A program made the translations under genes and the position numbers. Below the pieces are notes generated by a model. That model worked only from the letters and a program-made list of their open reading frames with translations, searched no databases and had not been told where the DNA came from. Shown in pieces: positions 12,142 through 24,130 of a stretch of DNA of 64,000 nucleotides. The first letter of the stretch is position 1. Each line of letters starts with the position of its first letter. The stretch covers positions 288,450-352,449 of the forward strand of contig VDFB02195886.1 of NCBI GenBank assembly GCA_007258455.2, written 5' to 3'. Source of the stretch: Sequoia sempervirens (taxonomy: Eukaryota; Streptophyta; Pinopsida; Cupressales; Cupressaceae).

Positions 12142-12820
12142 ATGGAATCCTCTTGTTGATGGTATTCAATTGGTGTCAAATGTTCATCACTTGGTTGCCC
12201 TCTTCTCTGATAAATCAGATAGCTATATCTATATTTTGTCCAATATCTACACTCCTAACTCCTATTAAGGTTTCAAAATCTTTGGAAGGAACTTGTTGAG
12301 CTTAGGAAGGCTCTTATAGACATGAATGGCTAGTGGATGGTGACTTTAACACCCCTTTATCCAAGTCTAAGAAGAAAGGAGGGTTAATGGAATTTGTGAA
12401 CAATATGGAGGACTTGGTTAATTTCATCTCTTCTTGTAGACTATTAGATGTTGAGCTAAGGGGGATGAATTTCAATTGGTCCAATAAGAAGGTGGGTGAT
12501 AATATTATTTAAGTTAAATTAGATTGGGTCCTAATTTATCTTAAGTTGTTCTATTATTCTTTTTTTTTATCTACTCTTCCCAAACTTGGCTCAGATTGAA
12601 ACCCTCTTCTATTGAATATAGAATACAAGAAAAGGAGGGATTCCCCTTAAGGTTGAAAAAATGTAGCTCCACCACCCAAAGTTTGAGTTGAAATTTGCAT
12701 AATTATGGGAGATTGATATCAAAGGGACAATGATGCTCAAGATTGCTAGAAATCCTTAAAATGTTAAAAGTAAGATCAAGAATTATAATTATAACATAAA
12801 AAATTGCATACCCTCATAAT

Positions 12821-13444
12821 GACGCATTATAAATTTTGAATATGCTTTGAAATCCACTCCCCTAGTATGTTTCATGGATAACTCCAACCTATCCTTGGCC
12901 TAGTGTTCCCTCACTAGATTACCAAATTTATTCATCTTATTCATAGTCTACCCATTGACTTGAGACCACATGTCAAATTTGAGAAAGATCCCCTAGGACA
13001 CAAGCACAATATGAAAATGTCCACATGATGTGTTAGCATCACATAAGCTTTTAAAATTTAAAATTTTAGTTTCTCACCAAACTACCTACGATCAAGTGTT
13101 GTAATTCTCATTTTTTACAAAAACACCTTTTGTGTCTAAATTTGACCCTTTAGATTTCTATTACAATAGTCCAAAAAGTAATTATAAAATATCGTAAGTA
13201 CTAGCTCTCTTCCCTCTCTCCTCTCTTGGATCTTGGTTGTAAAAAGACTCCATTGATGAAGCTTGCTAAAATTTTGAAGTTGTTGTGTTACCAATGTACA
13301 TTTCCAAAGCTCTCTCTCTCCTTTTCTCCATCACTTGGTTGCAGGTGATATGATTTCAATTTTAAATGTTATTTTGGTTATATTTCAACTTTATTTATTT
13401 ATCATTCATTTCTATTTTCCTTAGAAAATATCTTGGTTACTATA
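12821..13444. other. No gene seen
   Basis: AT-rich DNA with CT-rich microsatellite-like bits near 13205-13230 and 13312-13330. Nothing else was recognised. Confidence 0.45.
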
Positions 13445-13745
13445 CTTCCTTTCTTTTCATTGATTCTCCTACACATTGGGGTGTTATTTCCTATAGACCA
13501 AGGATTTAATACTCATGATCATTGGGGTGTTATTCCCTATAGACCAAGGATTTAATACTCATGAATATATTTTATTTATCTGTTACTATTCTTAGTCCTA
13601 CACATTGGGTTGTTATTCTTAGTCCTACTCATGAATATACTTCCTCTCTTTTCATTGAATCTCCTACACATTGGGGTGTTATTCCCTATAGACTAAGGAT
13701 TTAATACTCACAAATATATTTTATTTATTTGTCACTATTCTTAGT
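13445..13745. repeat. Complex local repeat, period about 196 bp with sub-repeats
   Basis: The phrase CACATTGGGGTGTTATT occurs at about 13474 and 13667, with partial copies near 13521 (lacking the first bases) and 13599. The phrases AAGGATTTAATACTCA and CTATTCTTAGTCCTA recur in the same order. The outer copies start with CTTCC(T)TTCTTTTCATTGA-like text about 196 bases apart, with a shorter partial duplication nested between them. No coding function is evident. Confidence 0.75.
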
Positions 13746-14280
13746 CCTAGATGCACCTAGTTTAGGATCACACTCTCTTTTACATATATTTTCTACTTGG
13801 CTGCTTGTGGAGTGATGAGGCATATATTGGCCTTGTAATTTGAATGAAATTACCTTTCCTTTACCACCTAAAAACCTTGTCATAATGGTATTAATCTAAT
13901 TATATGATAAATTATTATCTATATTGGTTATTTATAATGTATGTATTCGTGTTTTCATGTTCTATGTTAAAAAAAAAAATCAATGCTAATAATCTTGTTG
14001 AAAGGATTCATTTCTTTTGTGACAAGGTAATAGAAGATGCTTTAGAAGAAAAAAATTAGAAGTGAGAATAAATTCCATGTCTTAAGCAACTCCGAAGTGG
14101 TAGCAACTCTAGAATATTTACATTTCCAAAATTATGCAGAAGAAGTTTTGGAGAAGTGATGGTAATATAAAAATATATCATGTTCATTACACTTGTCCTA
14201 TAAGGAAACTTGCAGTCATCTAATGACAATTTCCACATAACCCAAAAGAGAAATTCATGCAAATAAGTACTCAAAATCCA
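13746..14280. other. No gene seen
   Basis: No supported feature. A 72-codon minus-strand frame at 14056-14274 has no recognisable domain. Confidence 0.45.
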
Positions 14281-14911
14281 TGTGCAAGAGAATAGACAAC
14301 ATACCCATCAAAGATGACATAAGATATACCATGGGAAAACCCTCAAGAGGGAAAAACTCTGCCTCCAAAAGCATCCATACTCCATCATATTAATCAACAA
14401 TAAATCCATACAAAAGTTACAATTTGAGCACTTATGAAGCATCAAGCCTCTCAATGCATCCTCATGTGTCTAAGAATGAATCCACACATCCCATGCCATG
14501 CTTCACATATGCATTCCTCATAAAGACTTGATAATGACAGCCAAACCACTCAGCCAACCTTAACCACTAAACATGTGCTTGATTTTATAGATATAAGCTC
14601 ACACAAATACAACTAGTGGTAAGATAAAACCATGTCAATACAAAACCACTAACCCATTATTTAATATTGGGTACTAAGTTTTCACTTTATTTAATATTTC
14701 CCCAATATTAAATTATTATCACATGTCTCCCACACATTAAATAATAATATAATGTTACAATACAACATCAAGTGGTCCCCCAAATAATTGCCTAGTGTGA
14801 TTAACCACACCACCTAGGTGCATCACAACTAAATAATTATTTAATTACAACATTATAATAAATCAATTTATGTAATAGTTTACAACACCATATCCTAACA
14901 TTCTCCCACTT
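14281..14911 (-). mobile_element. Probable 3' LTR of a minus-strand LTR retrotransposon
   Basis: On the minus strand a purine tract (AAGTGGGAGAA, complement of 14901-14911) is followed directly by TGTTAGGATATGG, the classical join of polypurine tract and LTR start in plant copia elements. The sequence below it contains TTTTTCCCTCTTGAGGG and TTTTCCCATGG, text often seen near the R/U5 part of such LTRs. The lower boundary is uncertain; I put it at 14281, where the minus strand reads CTTGCACA. DNA above 14911 up to about 15144 would be the end of the internal region. No second LTR was found, so this is a remnant. Confidence 0.45.
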
Positions 14912-15144
14912 GTTGTATACATTGCATAAGGGATCAATACATGATATACATCATCATAGCCACACATAAAACCACATGAATCTCCAACATGCTCTTGTGC
15001 TTCATCAAGATACTTGCAATAAGAACAAAGTGAGCACCATCTCAAGAAAGAACTCCTCTTATCCTCCAATGTGCCACATATGAAAGAAAAGAAACATTCC
15101 AAGGTGAAGATGCACCAATCCACAAGCACAAGCATCAAATCCAA

Positions 15145-18100
15145 GTGATAACAAAGGCTCTAAACAAGCTATTGCCAATTTAAGAACCCACATGATCAAG
15201 AATAGCATCCACAACACATGCTAATACATCCAACCAGCCATACCACCAAGGTATACATCAGTAAACTCGTGCCAAGAACATATGCAACCCATAAACTACA
15301 ATCAAGCTCCCTGTATCAAACCTATCAATGAAGAACATAAAGTGATTTATTGAGAAGTTATTAAATACTTGAATATAGTAAGTAACCTTCGAATTAAATA
15401 CAATGGTATTTTATACTTTATATTTACTAGAGATTTAGGGTGTTCTTATTGAAGAGAACCATAAGTTTTAACATTGAAAAGTTTGAAACCTTAATAAGTA
15501 GTAGTCTTCTATTTAAGTTTAATATTATTTTATGATACTTATTTGACATATTGTTAGTACTTTCTATTGAGACCAAATTTGTTGAGTTGATGACATTGCA
15601 TCATTAATATCAACCAATGGTGCATAAAAATAGGAGAATAGTTACTTTTACAATTCAAAGTAAGGACTTGAATGAGTGGTTTTTGTCGAGACCAAAGATG
15701 CTACGAGAATGTAACAAGGGTGTTCAAAGTCAAAAAAAAAACCTAGTTGTATATTGACTTAGTGAGTCATCACATTAATAATGAGTACCTTTTGAAAAGT
15801 CAAACTGCTTGATTAAATAGTTAGGTTGAGTTAAACCTTAGGTCATGAAGGTTTCCAAGTCGAGTTAGAGGTGGGTAAATATACAACTCCACTTTTTAAG
15901 GAAGTGGTTGAATTATTTTCAAAATTTTGCCAAAGTAGTGCAAAAGTTTGTGCTTGCACTTGTTGGTTCACTGTGATCCAAAATTGTATAACCAGTAAGT
16001 AGTGTCATACTTAGTTAGAGAAGTCTATATTTGTATGACCAATTGGTTATGTAGTACACAACATTAGAGACTTGGATGGTGTACTAGGGGTTCCTTAGTT
16101 TATACTCTTTGTTGAAGGGCAAGGTCACTTCCAGTCAGAAGGTGTGTGGGGGACCGCCAGTCTATGGTTGGAGATAAAGTGCTTGGGTGATGCTCCCCCT
16201 CTTGCAAATAACAATATCAAGGCTTGTGAAACATAAGATTTATCCAGTTATGGAAGACTTGAACTTTAAACTAAATTGTAAATTATAAATCTATTTACTT
16301 GATTGTTATTCATGTGTGAAATTGTATTAGAAAGATGTATCTCTTTTACAAGTTGAAATGTGATATTATTTCATATTCAAAATATGCAATAAATAATTTT
16401 GGAAAAGAAAAGAATTTGCATCCCTATTTTTATGAAAATGCAATTATTTACTTTAAGGCTAAAAACCAAAGTATTTATTGTATTGTATTGTATGAGTTAG
16501 ATTGTTACAATATGATATTTGTAATAAGTCATTAAAAAGGGAGTTAGTAGTGGACTATCATTAGCATCTTTGACTAGCTAGAAATACTTATATGTAAGAT
16601 ATGTGTAAGAATTATTAATACACCCACATGGAGTGCTTGGGAGTGACTTGCTTTGTCATAGGGGAACAAATAGGTAGTTACATCCTAATTGTGGAGGCTT
16701 TACTTTTGGATAGGGGCACATGGGTCTAACTTGGATTAGTTTGATCAATGTTTGGGTCATGGTTTTGAGAATCTATTGGTGGCATCTTGGGTCTCCATCT
16801 AACAATTGAGACTTAGGATATATATTTTATGGTTAGTTTTATGTAGGGTTATGCTATCATATTTCCTCCAAGATTTAGAGTGTTTATCTTAATTGAAGCA
16901 CTAAGACTTTTTGAATGAATTACACTTATATCTTGAAGAATAATACATTGAGTGCCTTTTGAAGCTTGATTTTTTCCCTTTAAATGGTTTTCCTAAGGTA
17001 TATTTTGTGTCTCTTTTGATTAGTCCATTACTTTTCATTAGATTTATTATTATTAACATTGCTTCTATGTTTATATTAGTGTATGATCTATATAGTTTTC
17101 TTTAATGATAAACCTCACATTATTGCACATATATAACCATGTACATCTATACACTTGGGAAGACAACTTACTTAATATTCAACATGCCTAGAATATAGAT
17201 CTACATAGTTCTATATGGTATTATCCATTCTAGACATGTTTTAGATTTTATCCTACAACACCATTGGACATACCCTATCGAGGACCACCTCATGTACAAC
17301 ACATGTACATAATAATATAGTGAAATATTATTATTATTCTTATCACATACTATTCAAGGTTGATGACAAAACATGGTTGTGTATTTAGAAGAGCACTTCA
17401 AGAGTCCACATCAAAATAACAAGCTCATATGTTATGGTCCTTATACTATTTTATGCACAATTATTGAGAATGTTTTTGTTCTTGATCTCTTTTATTAGTT
17501 AGGTCTTCATCTAGTATTATGTGTGACTTCTCAAGCCATACTTCCCTCCTCTTCTTGACACATCATAAATGCAACATACTTCAAAAATAGGATCCTAAGC
17601 ACTTGTTGGAAGAACAAAAATGGTCTACTACTAAATATTTTACTTAATAAATAACCTATTTCCATTATTTTGTACTTATAATGACATAAAACATATTATT
17701 GTATAAATAAATAACAAAAGCTATGTTGGTCTAGCCTATTTAATATAGTGTATTTCAACCTCAACAAAGCACACACAAATAGTGTTTGTAGACCTAGTGA
17801 TGATATATGTAAAATATGGTGTTCATAAAGATAAAACCTTAGGAGGGAAGCTATGCACAAGTGGTTTGTGATGTGATGAAGACACAAAGGGGTGATGAAG
17901 ATCACAAAGAGAGATACAAATTAGAGGAAAGGATGCGATTTTGTTTAGATTTTATTAGGAAGGCTAATGGATAAGGTTTGCACATTACTTAGGTGGAGCA
18001 ACGGGAAAATGTTTCCTATGGACTACTATAGGGAGAATAAGATATTGGATGGAAGAATGCATGAAAGAGGAAGGATATTTCTAAGATTCCATAGCTTTCA

Positions 18101-19514
18101 ATACACATAAAGAATTCAATTTTTTAAACTTTGGACTTATTTAGGTTGCTCTCATGCTCCATGATGGAGTCCTTGCAAATCATCTATGAGTGTAGAGATA
18201 GAATTGATACTAATTTTTCTAGTTCCTTCTTGTGAGTGTCCTTATTGCAAAATGGGAGTCAAAATTAGGTTTATATTATGTTTTAGGGTAAGTTACCATT
18301 AAGAAAATGTGATTACAAAAACTAGTGGTTGTTAGAATAGAGGTCTAGACACTAGTATTGGGTCAACATATGTGACCTTGAGGAGTCAATAGTTCAAACT
18401 TTCAGGGTTGATAGGTAGAGTGTTCCTAAGGCCAAGTCTCCTTGAATTATATTTTTGCGATCACAAAATAGCTCAAAATAAGTGAAATGGTCCTAATAAA
18501 TGTTTAGGGGTTGACACCAAAATGAGTGCAAAAACACAAAGTGGATATATTGTAAAGTAGACAATTTTTAACCTTACACTTGTGTCTAGTTGCACAAGAT
18601 GAGATAATACAAACAACCACAACACACAGCTTCCAAGGTTCACATAATCTATTAAAAGTGGCTAAGGAAGGGGAATATGCAAATAAGGTGAAATAGTACA
18701 ATCATCAACAACTCTGTGTTTAGTTTCCATAGCTCACTAGTAATGGGGACCACCATTTTTTAAAAAGGGTGAATGATTAATGCATAGTTATGAAAACCTT
18801 GATGAACCTTGTGTGTACCATGATTGGCTTTTGCATTAACATGCATGCCTCAATAGCATTCAACACTAGCATGTGAGCTTCAGAAATACATGTGCCCTAC
18901 ACACATCATTGTATCATCACATGCCACTACATATAACCCTATGCAAGCCACTCTTTGGTTATATGTCTTTGCACATGACATCATATTTTCACGCAAAACC
19001 TAGATAAATTTACAATCAACATTCCTTCAAACATGATGCCTTCATCAAGCATCTTCACAAATTATGGGAATGGAATGCTAACTATCAAGGAAGTTCAATC
19101 TCCAAGTAGTTGGAAGTTATAGTAGTTTGGGTCATGATCTATTTCATCTTCAAAACTTGTGTTTTAACCATGTTGGGTTTTTGTGTGTGTGCATTTGATC
19201 CCGTGTATTGGAGGTCAAGAAATTAAATAGTTTAGAAAAACCAACTTGATGCTTTTATCCCTTTTTGTTTGTGGGTATTCTCATTCCTAGCCTTGCTAGA
19301 TGTAACATTCAACATACCTATTAATTTTTGTTTTGAATAAAAGTAAATTTTATTGCTAAAAGTATTCCACTCCTCAATTATTTGTTAGGATTACTTTTAT
19401 TTCTTATTTGCATGTACATAATCTATAAACCCATTTTTCACTAAGATAATTTATCTTCCAAAAAACTTTAGAACCAAATCATTATATTTAATATTTCATT
19501 TTCTCGCAATGTTT
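15145..19514. other. No gene recognised; decayed repeat DNA
   Basis: About 4.4 kb of AT-rich DNA without a supported gene. A slightly GC-richer patch at 16090-16220 (GGTGTGTGGGGGACCGCCAG) looks like part of an old LTR but could not be delimited. Open frames of 65-69 codons show no domain. Confidence 0.45.
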
Positions 19515-19800
19515 TTTATTAGATAAGTAGGGAAGGGCCCTAATCCAATTACAAAAGCGCACAACAAAGAAAAAACAATCCAATGAAACAGGCTGACAAA
19601 ATAACAACCAGCCAAAACACTACATGACCCAGACTAAACCAACATAATCAACCCAAAAAGATCATCAAGTATAGGCACGCAGGCCAGAAATAGTTTTACC
19701 ATCAGGACATGCAAGCCACTTATCATCACCAAAAACATTATTCACAACTACACTAGCAAGACGCCACATGCCATTAAGAGTTATCCAAAAAGTGCTTAAA
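19515..19800 (-). mobile_element. Possible LINE-type 3' tail
   Basis: Read on the minus strand, the block has TTTTGGCTGGTTGTTATTTTG, then TTGTAATTGGATTAGGGCCC, ending in CTAATAAAAAACATTG. It resembles the block at 7575-7700 in word order and in the AATAAA-like end. Upstream text (TGGTAAAACTATTTCTGG) gives no coding match. I infer the 3' untranslated end of an old LINE, possibly of another family than the 53.8 kb element. Confidence 0.3.
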
Positions 19801-20075
19801 AACATAATTAAAAGTCATAGTAAAACCATTAAAAGTAGATAAGATTAATCAATCTATCACTAAAACATCTAAGCATATAGCCATACTTAAGCAGGCCCTC
19901 TGGCCAGAGTCTTTGAAACAAAATTGAAACATAGAGAAAAGCAAAAAACATTAAGAGTCCTTAATAAGACTCCAGTTCCTTGAAGCTCGACCACATCATC
20001 CATCCACCTCTCATTACTCTCACTGTTCTTAGTCTTTGTCACTTCGGTCTTTCCAAGAGACTTCTCTTCTTTCTT

Positions 20076-20387
20076 ACAATGTTATTGTGCTTTGTTATTG
20101 TCACTATTATGTGTTTAGAAAATATCTATTTTATGGATAATAACTATAATAAAACCCTCAACTTACTAATAAAAAAGTGAATAAAATAATATGACTTTAT
20201 AAGTGTTAAATAAAATCAATACAATTTTCTCACAATGTTATGGTGCTTTGTTATTGTCACTATTATGTGTTTAGAAAATATCTATTTTATGGATAAGAAC
20301 TATAATAAAACCCTCAACTTACTAATAAAAAATGAATAAAATAACATGACTTATATTATAGTGTTAAATAAAACCAACACAATTTTT
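20076..20387. repeat. 156-bp tandem duplication
   Basis: The phrase TGTGTTTAGAAAATATC and its surroundings recur at a step of 156 bases. The copies (from 20076 and from 20232) differ by a few substitutions and short indels. The open frame at 19980-20180 lies largely in the first copy and has no homologous frame in the second. Confidence 0.85.
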
Positions 20388-20502
20388 AAATAATTAGTAT
20401 TCAATTTTATATATAATATAATGAAGTGTTCAATTAAAATAAAATAAAAAATATCAATAATTTAGTCATGCTCTCTTCATCGTGATGATGAATCATTGTA
20501 GT

Positions 20503-20757
20503 ATGATCCAAAATGTTGATGATATAAAAATACACACAATTTAATCTAGAAACATCTAAAATACACTATTATAGATTCTAGAAACATATGGTCCACAATG
20601 TTGATGATATAGAAATACACACAATTTAATCTAGAAACATCTATAATACACTATTATAGATTCTAGAAACATATGGTCTAAAATGCTGATATAAAAATAT
20701 ACACAATTTAATCTGGAAACATCTATAATATACTATTAAATTCTAGAATATTAGATC
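20503..20757. repeat. Three tandem copies of an 85-bp unit
   Basis: Units begin at 20503, 20588 and 20673 with ATG(A/G)TC(C/T)A. Each contains ACACAATTTAATCT(A/G)GAAACATCTA followed by CTATTA. Copies 1 and 2 are nearly identical. Copy 3 has more changes and a short deletion. Confidence 0.85.
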
Positions 20758-22338
20758 TCTTAATAATTTAATCAAATAAAATATAGTAATTATGACACGA
20801 TAAAAAATTATTAAATATGTTCTGATATTTTAAAGAAGTCGGTTAAAAAACTTTATTAAAAAATTATATTTTCTTTTCTTTTTATATAAATAGACATATA
20901 TAATATTGAATTAAAAATTGAAGGAAAATAGTTATTATAATACAAAACAAACAACAAAGTGAGCACAAGGGTGGGGCCTACCCTCGTTAAAGACACTAAC
21001 TACACTTATGCCCACGTACACATTTCCCAAGCATGCATTCAATACGGGCCAAACAATGTGATGTGGTAACATGACGAACTCCCTAGTGCAGACATTTTTA
21101 GGAGGGCCCCACATTTGGGTGGAGGGGGGACTTAGTGACAGTAAGTTTATGGTCCTAGCTAAGGGTTGATGGGGCCTTTTATATTGGGTGGCCATCCTTA
21201 ATATTAGCTGCTTCTACATGTGCTCAAATACTTTTTGATATGCTTAGGCAACAACCACATATATGATGCTCTCTTTAAGGTCTCCTTGTCCTTATTATCT
21301 CTTTATCCTCCTTGTCCTTACTATCTTCTATAAAGAGGAATTTGGTGATAATGATAATGATATTTAACTTACATTTTAACTTTTTTTGTTTTGCTTTATT
21401 TTGTTTGCGTGTCTTAAGTATATGGTTTTACTATAGGATTTTGATTGATTTGGTGTTTTTGTTGATTTTAGGGTTTTATTGTAATTGATGTGAACAAGAA
21501 TTAAAGTCAACGAACTAATTATATCTTGTATTTTTTTGTCTTCTAAAGTTTTGATAATATCTTCTAATGTTAATATTATTAAAATTAGCAATATGAGCTA
21601 ATAAAAAAACAATCTAATGTTTTCTTCTATTTTTCATTTAATTCCAATTCATTATTTTAAACAATCAATCATATGATGTAACTTTTTTACCAACTACAAA
21701 ACTTATATAGTCATTATGATTTTTCATCCTATCGCATATATTTGAAATAATGACATTGAAAACTTTTATTGCTAGCACCATAGTCTTTTTTCTTTTGTGA
21801 GGTGGCATTATAAATTAATATGAAAATTACTTATGTCATTAAATTAGTCAACTTGTGTGAAAAATTATTTATAGATGTTATGATTTCTCATTATATCTAT
21901 TGTATATGTAAACTATTGATTTTATGTTACTATGTGCACACATCTTATAAGTCCCTCCCAAGGCAATGATACTATAACAACTGATATGATTTTGGAATTA
22001 GATCAACTAACCAATCAAATGAATGTATTATTCTTTGTTTAAAATTTGGAAAATATGTTCTATTATTAATATTTTGAAAAATAGCAATATGAGTGATTTC
22101 TCTCATGTCTTATTTGGTAAGTTGAATGAAGTGACAATTTTTTGTCTTCTTTCAAATCTATTTTAATTAATTTTTTATCATTTTCTTGCATTGACCAATG
22201 AAATGCAAAAAAAATATTGCTTTTATTTCACTAACTTTAAATTGGTGCAATAAATCCTATGTCATCAAATCTCACTTAGAATAATGTTGATTTGCTTGAA
22301 ATGATATTATTTTGGTAAGGATGAGATATTCAAAATTA
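20758..22338. other. No gene seen
   Basis: AT-rich DNA without a supported gene. A GC-richer patch at 20950-21200 (GAGGGCCCCACATTTGGGTGG) has an 86-codon minus-strand frame with no recognisable domain. Confidence 0.45.
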
Positions 22339-22838
22339 TGTTATTAGGGATCATACTTTTATAACATTTAATTATTGCTCTAATATTAGGTTATAAAACT
22401 TTATATATATTATAGGCTTTATTAAGCATATACCATTTAAAATAATAATAGTCAATCTATTAGATTATTAATTATTTACAAATGATAGGTTTGTATAAGT
22501 GTGATTAATAATCCTTCAAGTGTTTTGTTGCCCCTTCTATATTTAAAGAGGTTCTCGCACATTGATAGTGAATCCTAATACTATGTACAAGAGGCATTAT
22601 TGATCATGTGGAAGTGAAGATAAGTTATATCTTAGGTATGGTCCATTTTTAATAGACCATTATATATGTGTTTTATAATAGAATGACATTTTATGAGGTT
22701 TTTTATTCAAAAGGGTTTTCTCCATGTCAATATTGTGTAATGTGTTTAATATGTGTATCTTGTGATTCTTTATTTATTTTATATTTATTTGTAATTATTG
22801 GTAACCTAAGATTCCAATTTCTAACATGGTATTAATGT
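22339..22838 (+). mobile_element. Candidate copia-type LTR followed by PBS-like site
   Basis: The segment starts with TGTTATTAGGG and ends with TTTCTAACA (22826), so it has the TG...CA ends of an LTR. Directly after it comes TGGTATTAATGT, close to the TGGTATCAGAGC site complementary to initiator methionine tRNA that plant copia elements use. The 3' part (AAAAGGGTTTTCTCCATG and a T-rich stretch) has the usual look of an LTR end. The left boundary is chosen by eye and no partner LTR was found. Confidence 0.4.
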
Positions 22839-22934
22839 ATTTTTAGGTTGTACTATTCATTTTTATCAATTGGGAGACTATTAGCAACAATAGTCATTAT
22901 ACCAACAAAAAATATGAAGTAAACATGGAGCTCT

Positions 22935-23270
22935 CCTCAGGTGGTGGTGGTGCCGTTTTTTTCAAATTCGGTGAAGGTGGGAAGTCCTAGTGTAGCGGTT
23001 GGCATTAATGGTAGACATTTTGTTGATGGTAGGGTGATGCCAGATGGTTCTTTGGCTGATGGTAAGTGGTGTGTGCCCCTGTTTTTAGAGAATGCATGCC
23101 CGTGTGAGAAAGCGGCCCCTAAGGCTCCTTTTCTTTTGTGTTTCTCCTCATCCTCTTCTGAGTTGGAGATTCCTATTGTTGAAAAGCCTGGGTGCGGTCA
23201 AACTGGAGTTGCTATGGACGTGAGTTTCAAATCTTCTTGTTTTGCAGACAATGAGTCCACCTAGCAGTGA
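22935..23270 (+). other. GC-richer open frame of about 107 codons, unknown
   Basis: An open plus-strand frame covers 22941-23264, in DNA clearly richer in G+C than its surroundings. The product would be small and rich in Gly, Pro, Ser and Cys (for example FLENACPCEKAAPKAP). I do not recognise it. An ATG in another frame (GTAAACATGGAGCTC, ATG at 22925) precedes it, and the frame itself has no good ATG near its start. It lies about 110 bp downstream of the LTR-like segment, so it could be the start of an internal retrotransposon region. It could also be chance. Confidence 0.25.
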
Positions 23271-23459
23271 GCCTTTCTATAATATCTTATAACTGGTTAT
23301 AATATATTGTGAGCTAATCCTCACCGTGGTTTTCCCCTTTTTAGGTTTTCCACATAAAAATCTAGTGTTCATGTGTTATATTCTTTAATGGTTGTTTTCA
23401 TGGGTTTTTCCTTATTGCAAATTGAATATGATAAGCGGAATGAATGCTTAAATGTTTAA

Positions 23460-24130
23460 GTGGTTTCAAAGAATATTGATTCACCCCCCTCTCAATATTA
23501 TGGGTGTTCAATTGAATGGTCTTGTTATAGCCATCAAAATAAACTAATGAATTGGTATAATGAAGGAGTTTCTTCTAAACTATTTATAAATTTGGAGGTA
23601 AGTGTTACGAATTTGTTGTTGATAGTAGAAGAACAAATAATCTAGCACATATAAAGATATTTAATAGGATAGGGTTGAAGAGATTAGCACTTCCATTTTA
23701 TATAAGGCATCATGTTTGAAAAGAGGCCATCAAGTTGTAATGAAGAAAAGTCTAATTAGTCTCAACATTGAGTCATATAAGGATAATTTTTTTATTACAC
23801 TAATGAATGCATGCCATATTCTATTAGGAATAATCTAAAATTTTAATAGGAAGGTTTTGCATGATGTTGTGTGAATACATATGCCTTTGGCAAGGATAGA
23901 AATAAGTATATCATAACTCCATTGAAGGAGAAAGTTGAAGAAAGAAACTCTCAAGTGATGTTGATAATATGAAAAGATTTTTGAATACTTTGAAAATATA
24001 GAATTTATATTATACACTTGTAGTTGAGCTCATAAAGGAAGCCATGTTATAAATCCATGATATGTTGAGGGAAGTGAAAGATTTATTGAGTGAGTATGTG
24101 CATAAATTAAACAAATTATATAAATTAATT
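23460..24130 (+). repeat. Diverged dispersed repeat, copy A
   Basis: This segment is similar, in the same order and strand, to 26080-26775. Shared words include ACTAATGAATTGGTATAATGAA, CTCTCAAGTGATGTT and CACTTGTAGT(T/C)GAG, then GAAGTGAA(A/G)GATTT and TAAATTATATAAATT. A short frame in copy A reads LMNWYNEGVSSKLFIN. No domain was recognised. The setting next to a gag remnant suggests decayed LTR-retrotransposon internal DNA. Confidence 0.6.

Larger units (their letters stand above)
10320..12820 (+). mobile_element. Decayed LINE endonuclease region, interrupted
   Basis: Pieces of an L1-type endonuclease frame can be read on the plus strand. At about 10312-10365 the usual front end appears as NPIS, a stop, then NLRGRNISHKQG. 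At about 12100-12300 come WNPLVDG and ILSNIYTPNSY. At about 12332-12545 the frame holds GDFNTPLSKSKKKGG, CRLLDVELRGMNFNWSN and, after a stop, VKLDWVL. These match the GDFN catalytic motif and the F-W-SN and LD motifs of exonuclease-endonuclease-phosphatase domains in plant LINEs. Text up to about 12820 (KSKIKNYN) suits the linker before the reverse transcriptase. About 1.5 kb of unrelated DNA separates the first piece from the others. The copy is dead. DNA at 9700-10250, with an unrecognised 78-codon frame, may be its ORF1. Confidence 0.6.

Noticed and set aside
18340..18440. Possible third SINE type (AGTTCAAACTTTCAGG as box B)
   Set aside because: No convincing box A at the right distance, no tail and no flanking duplication.
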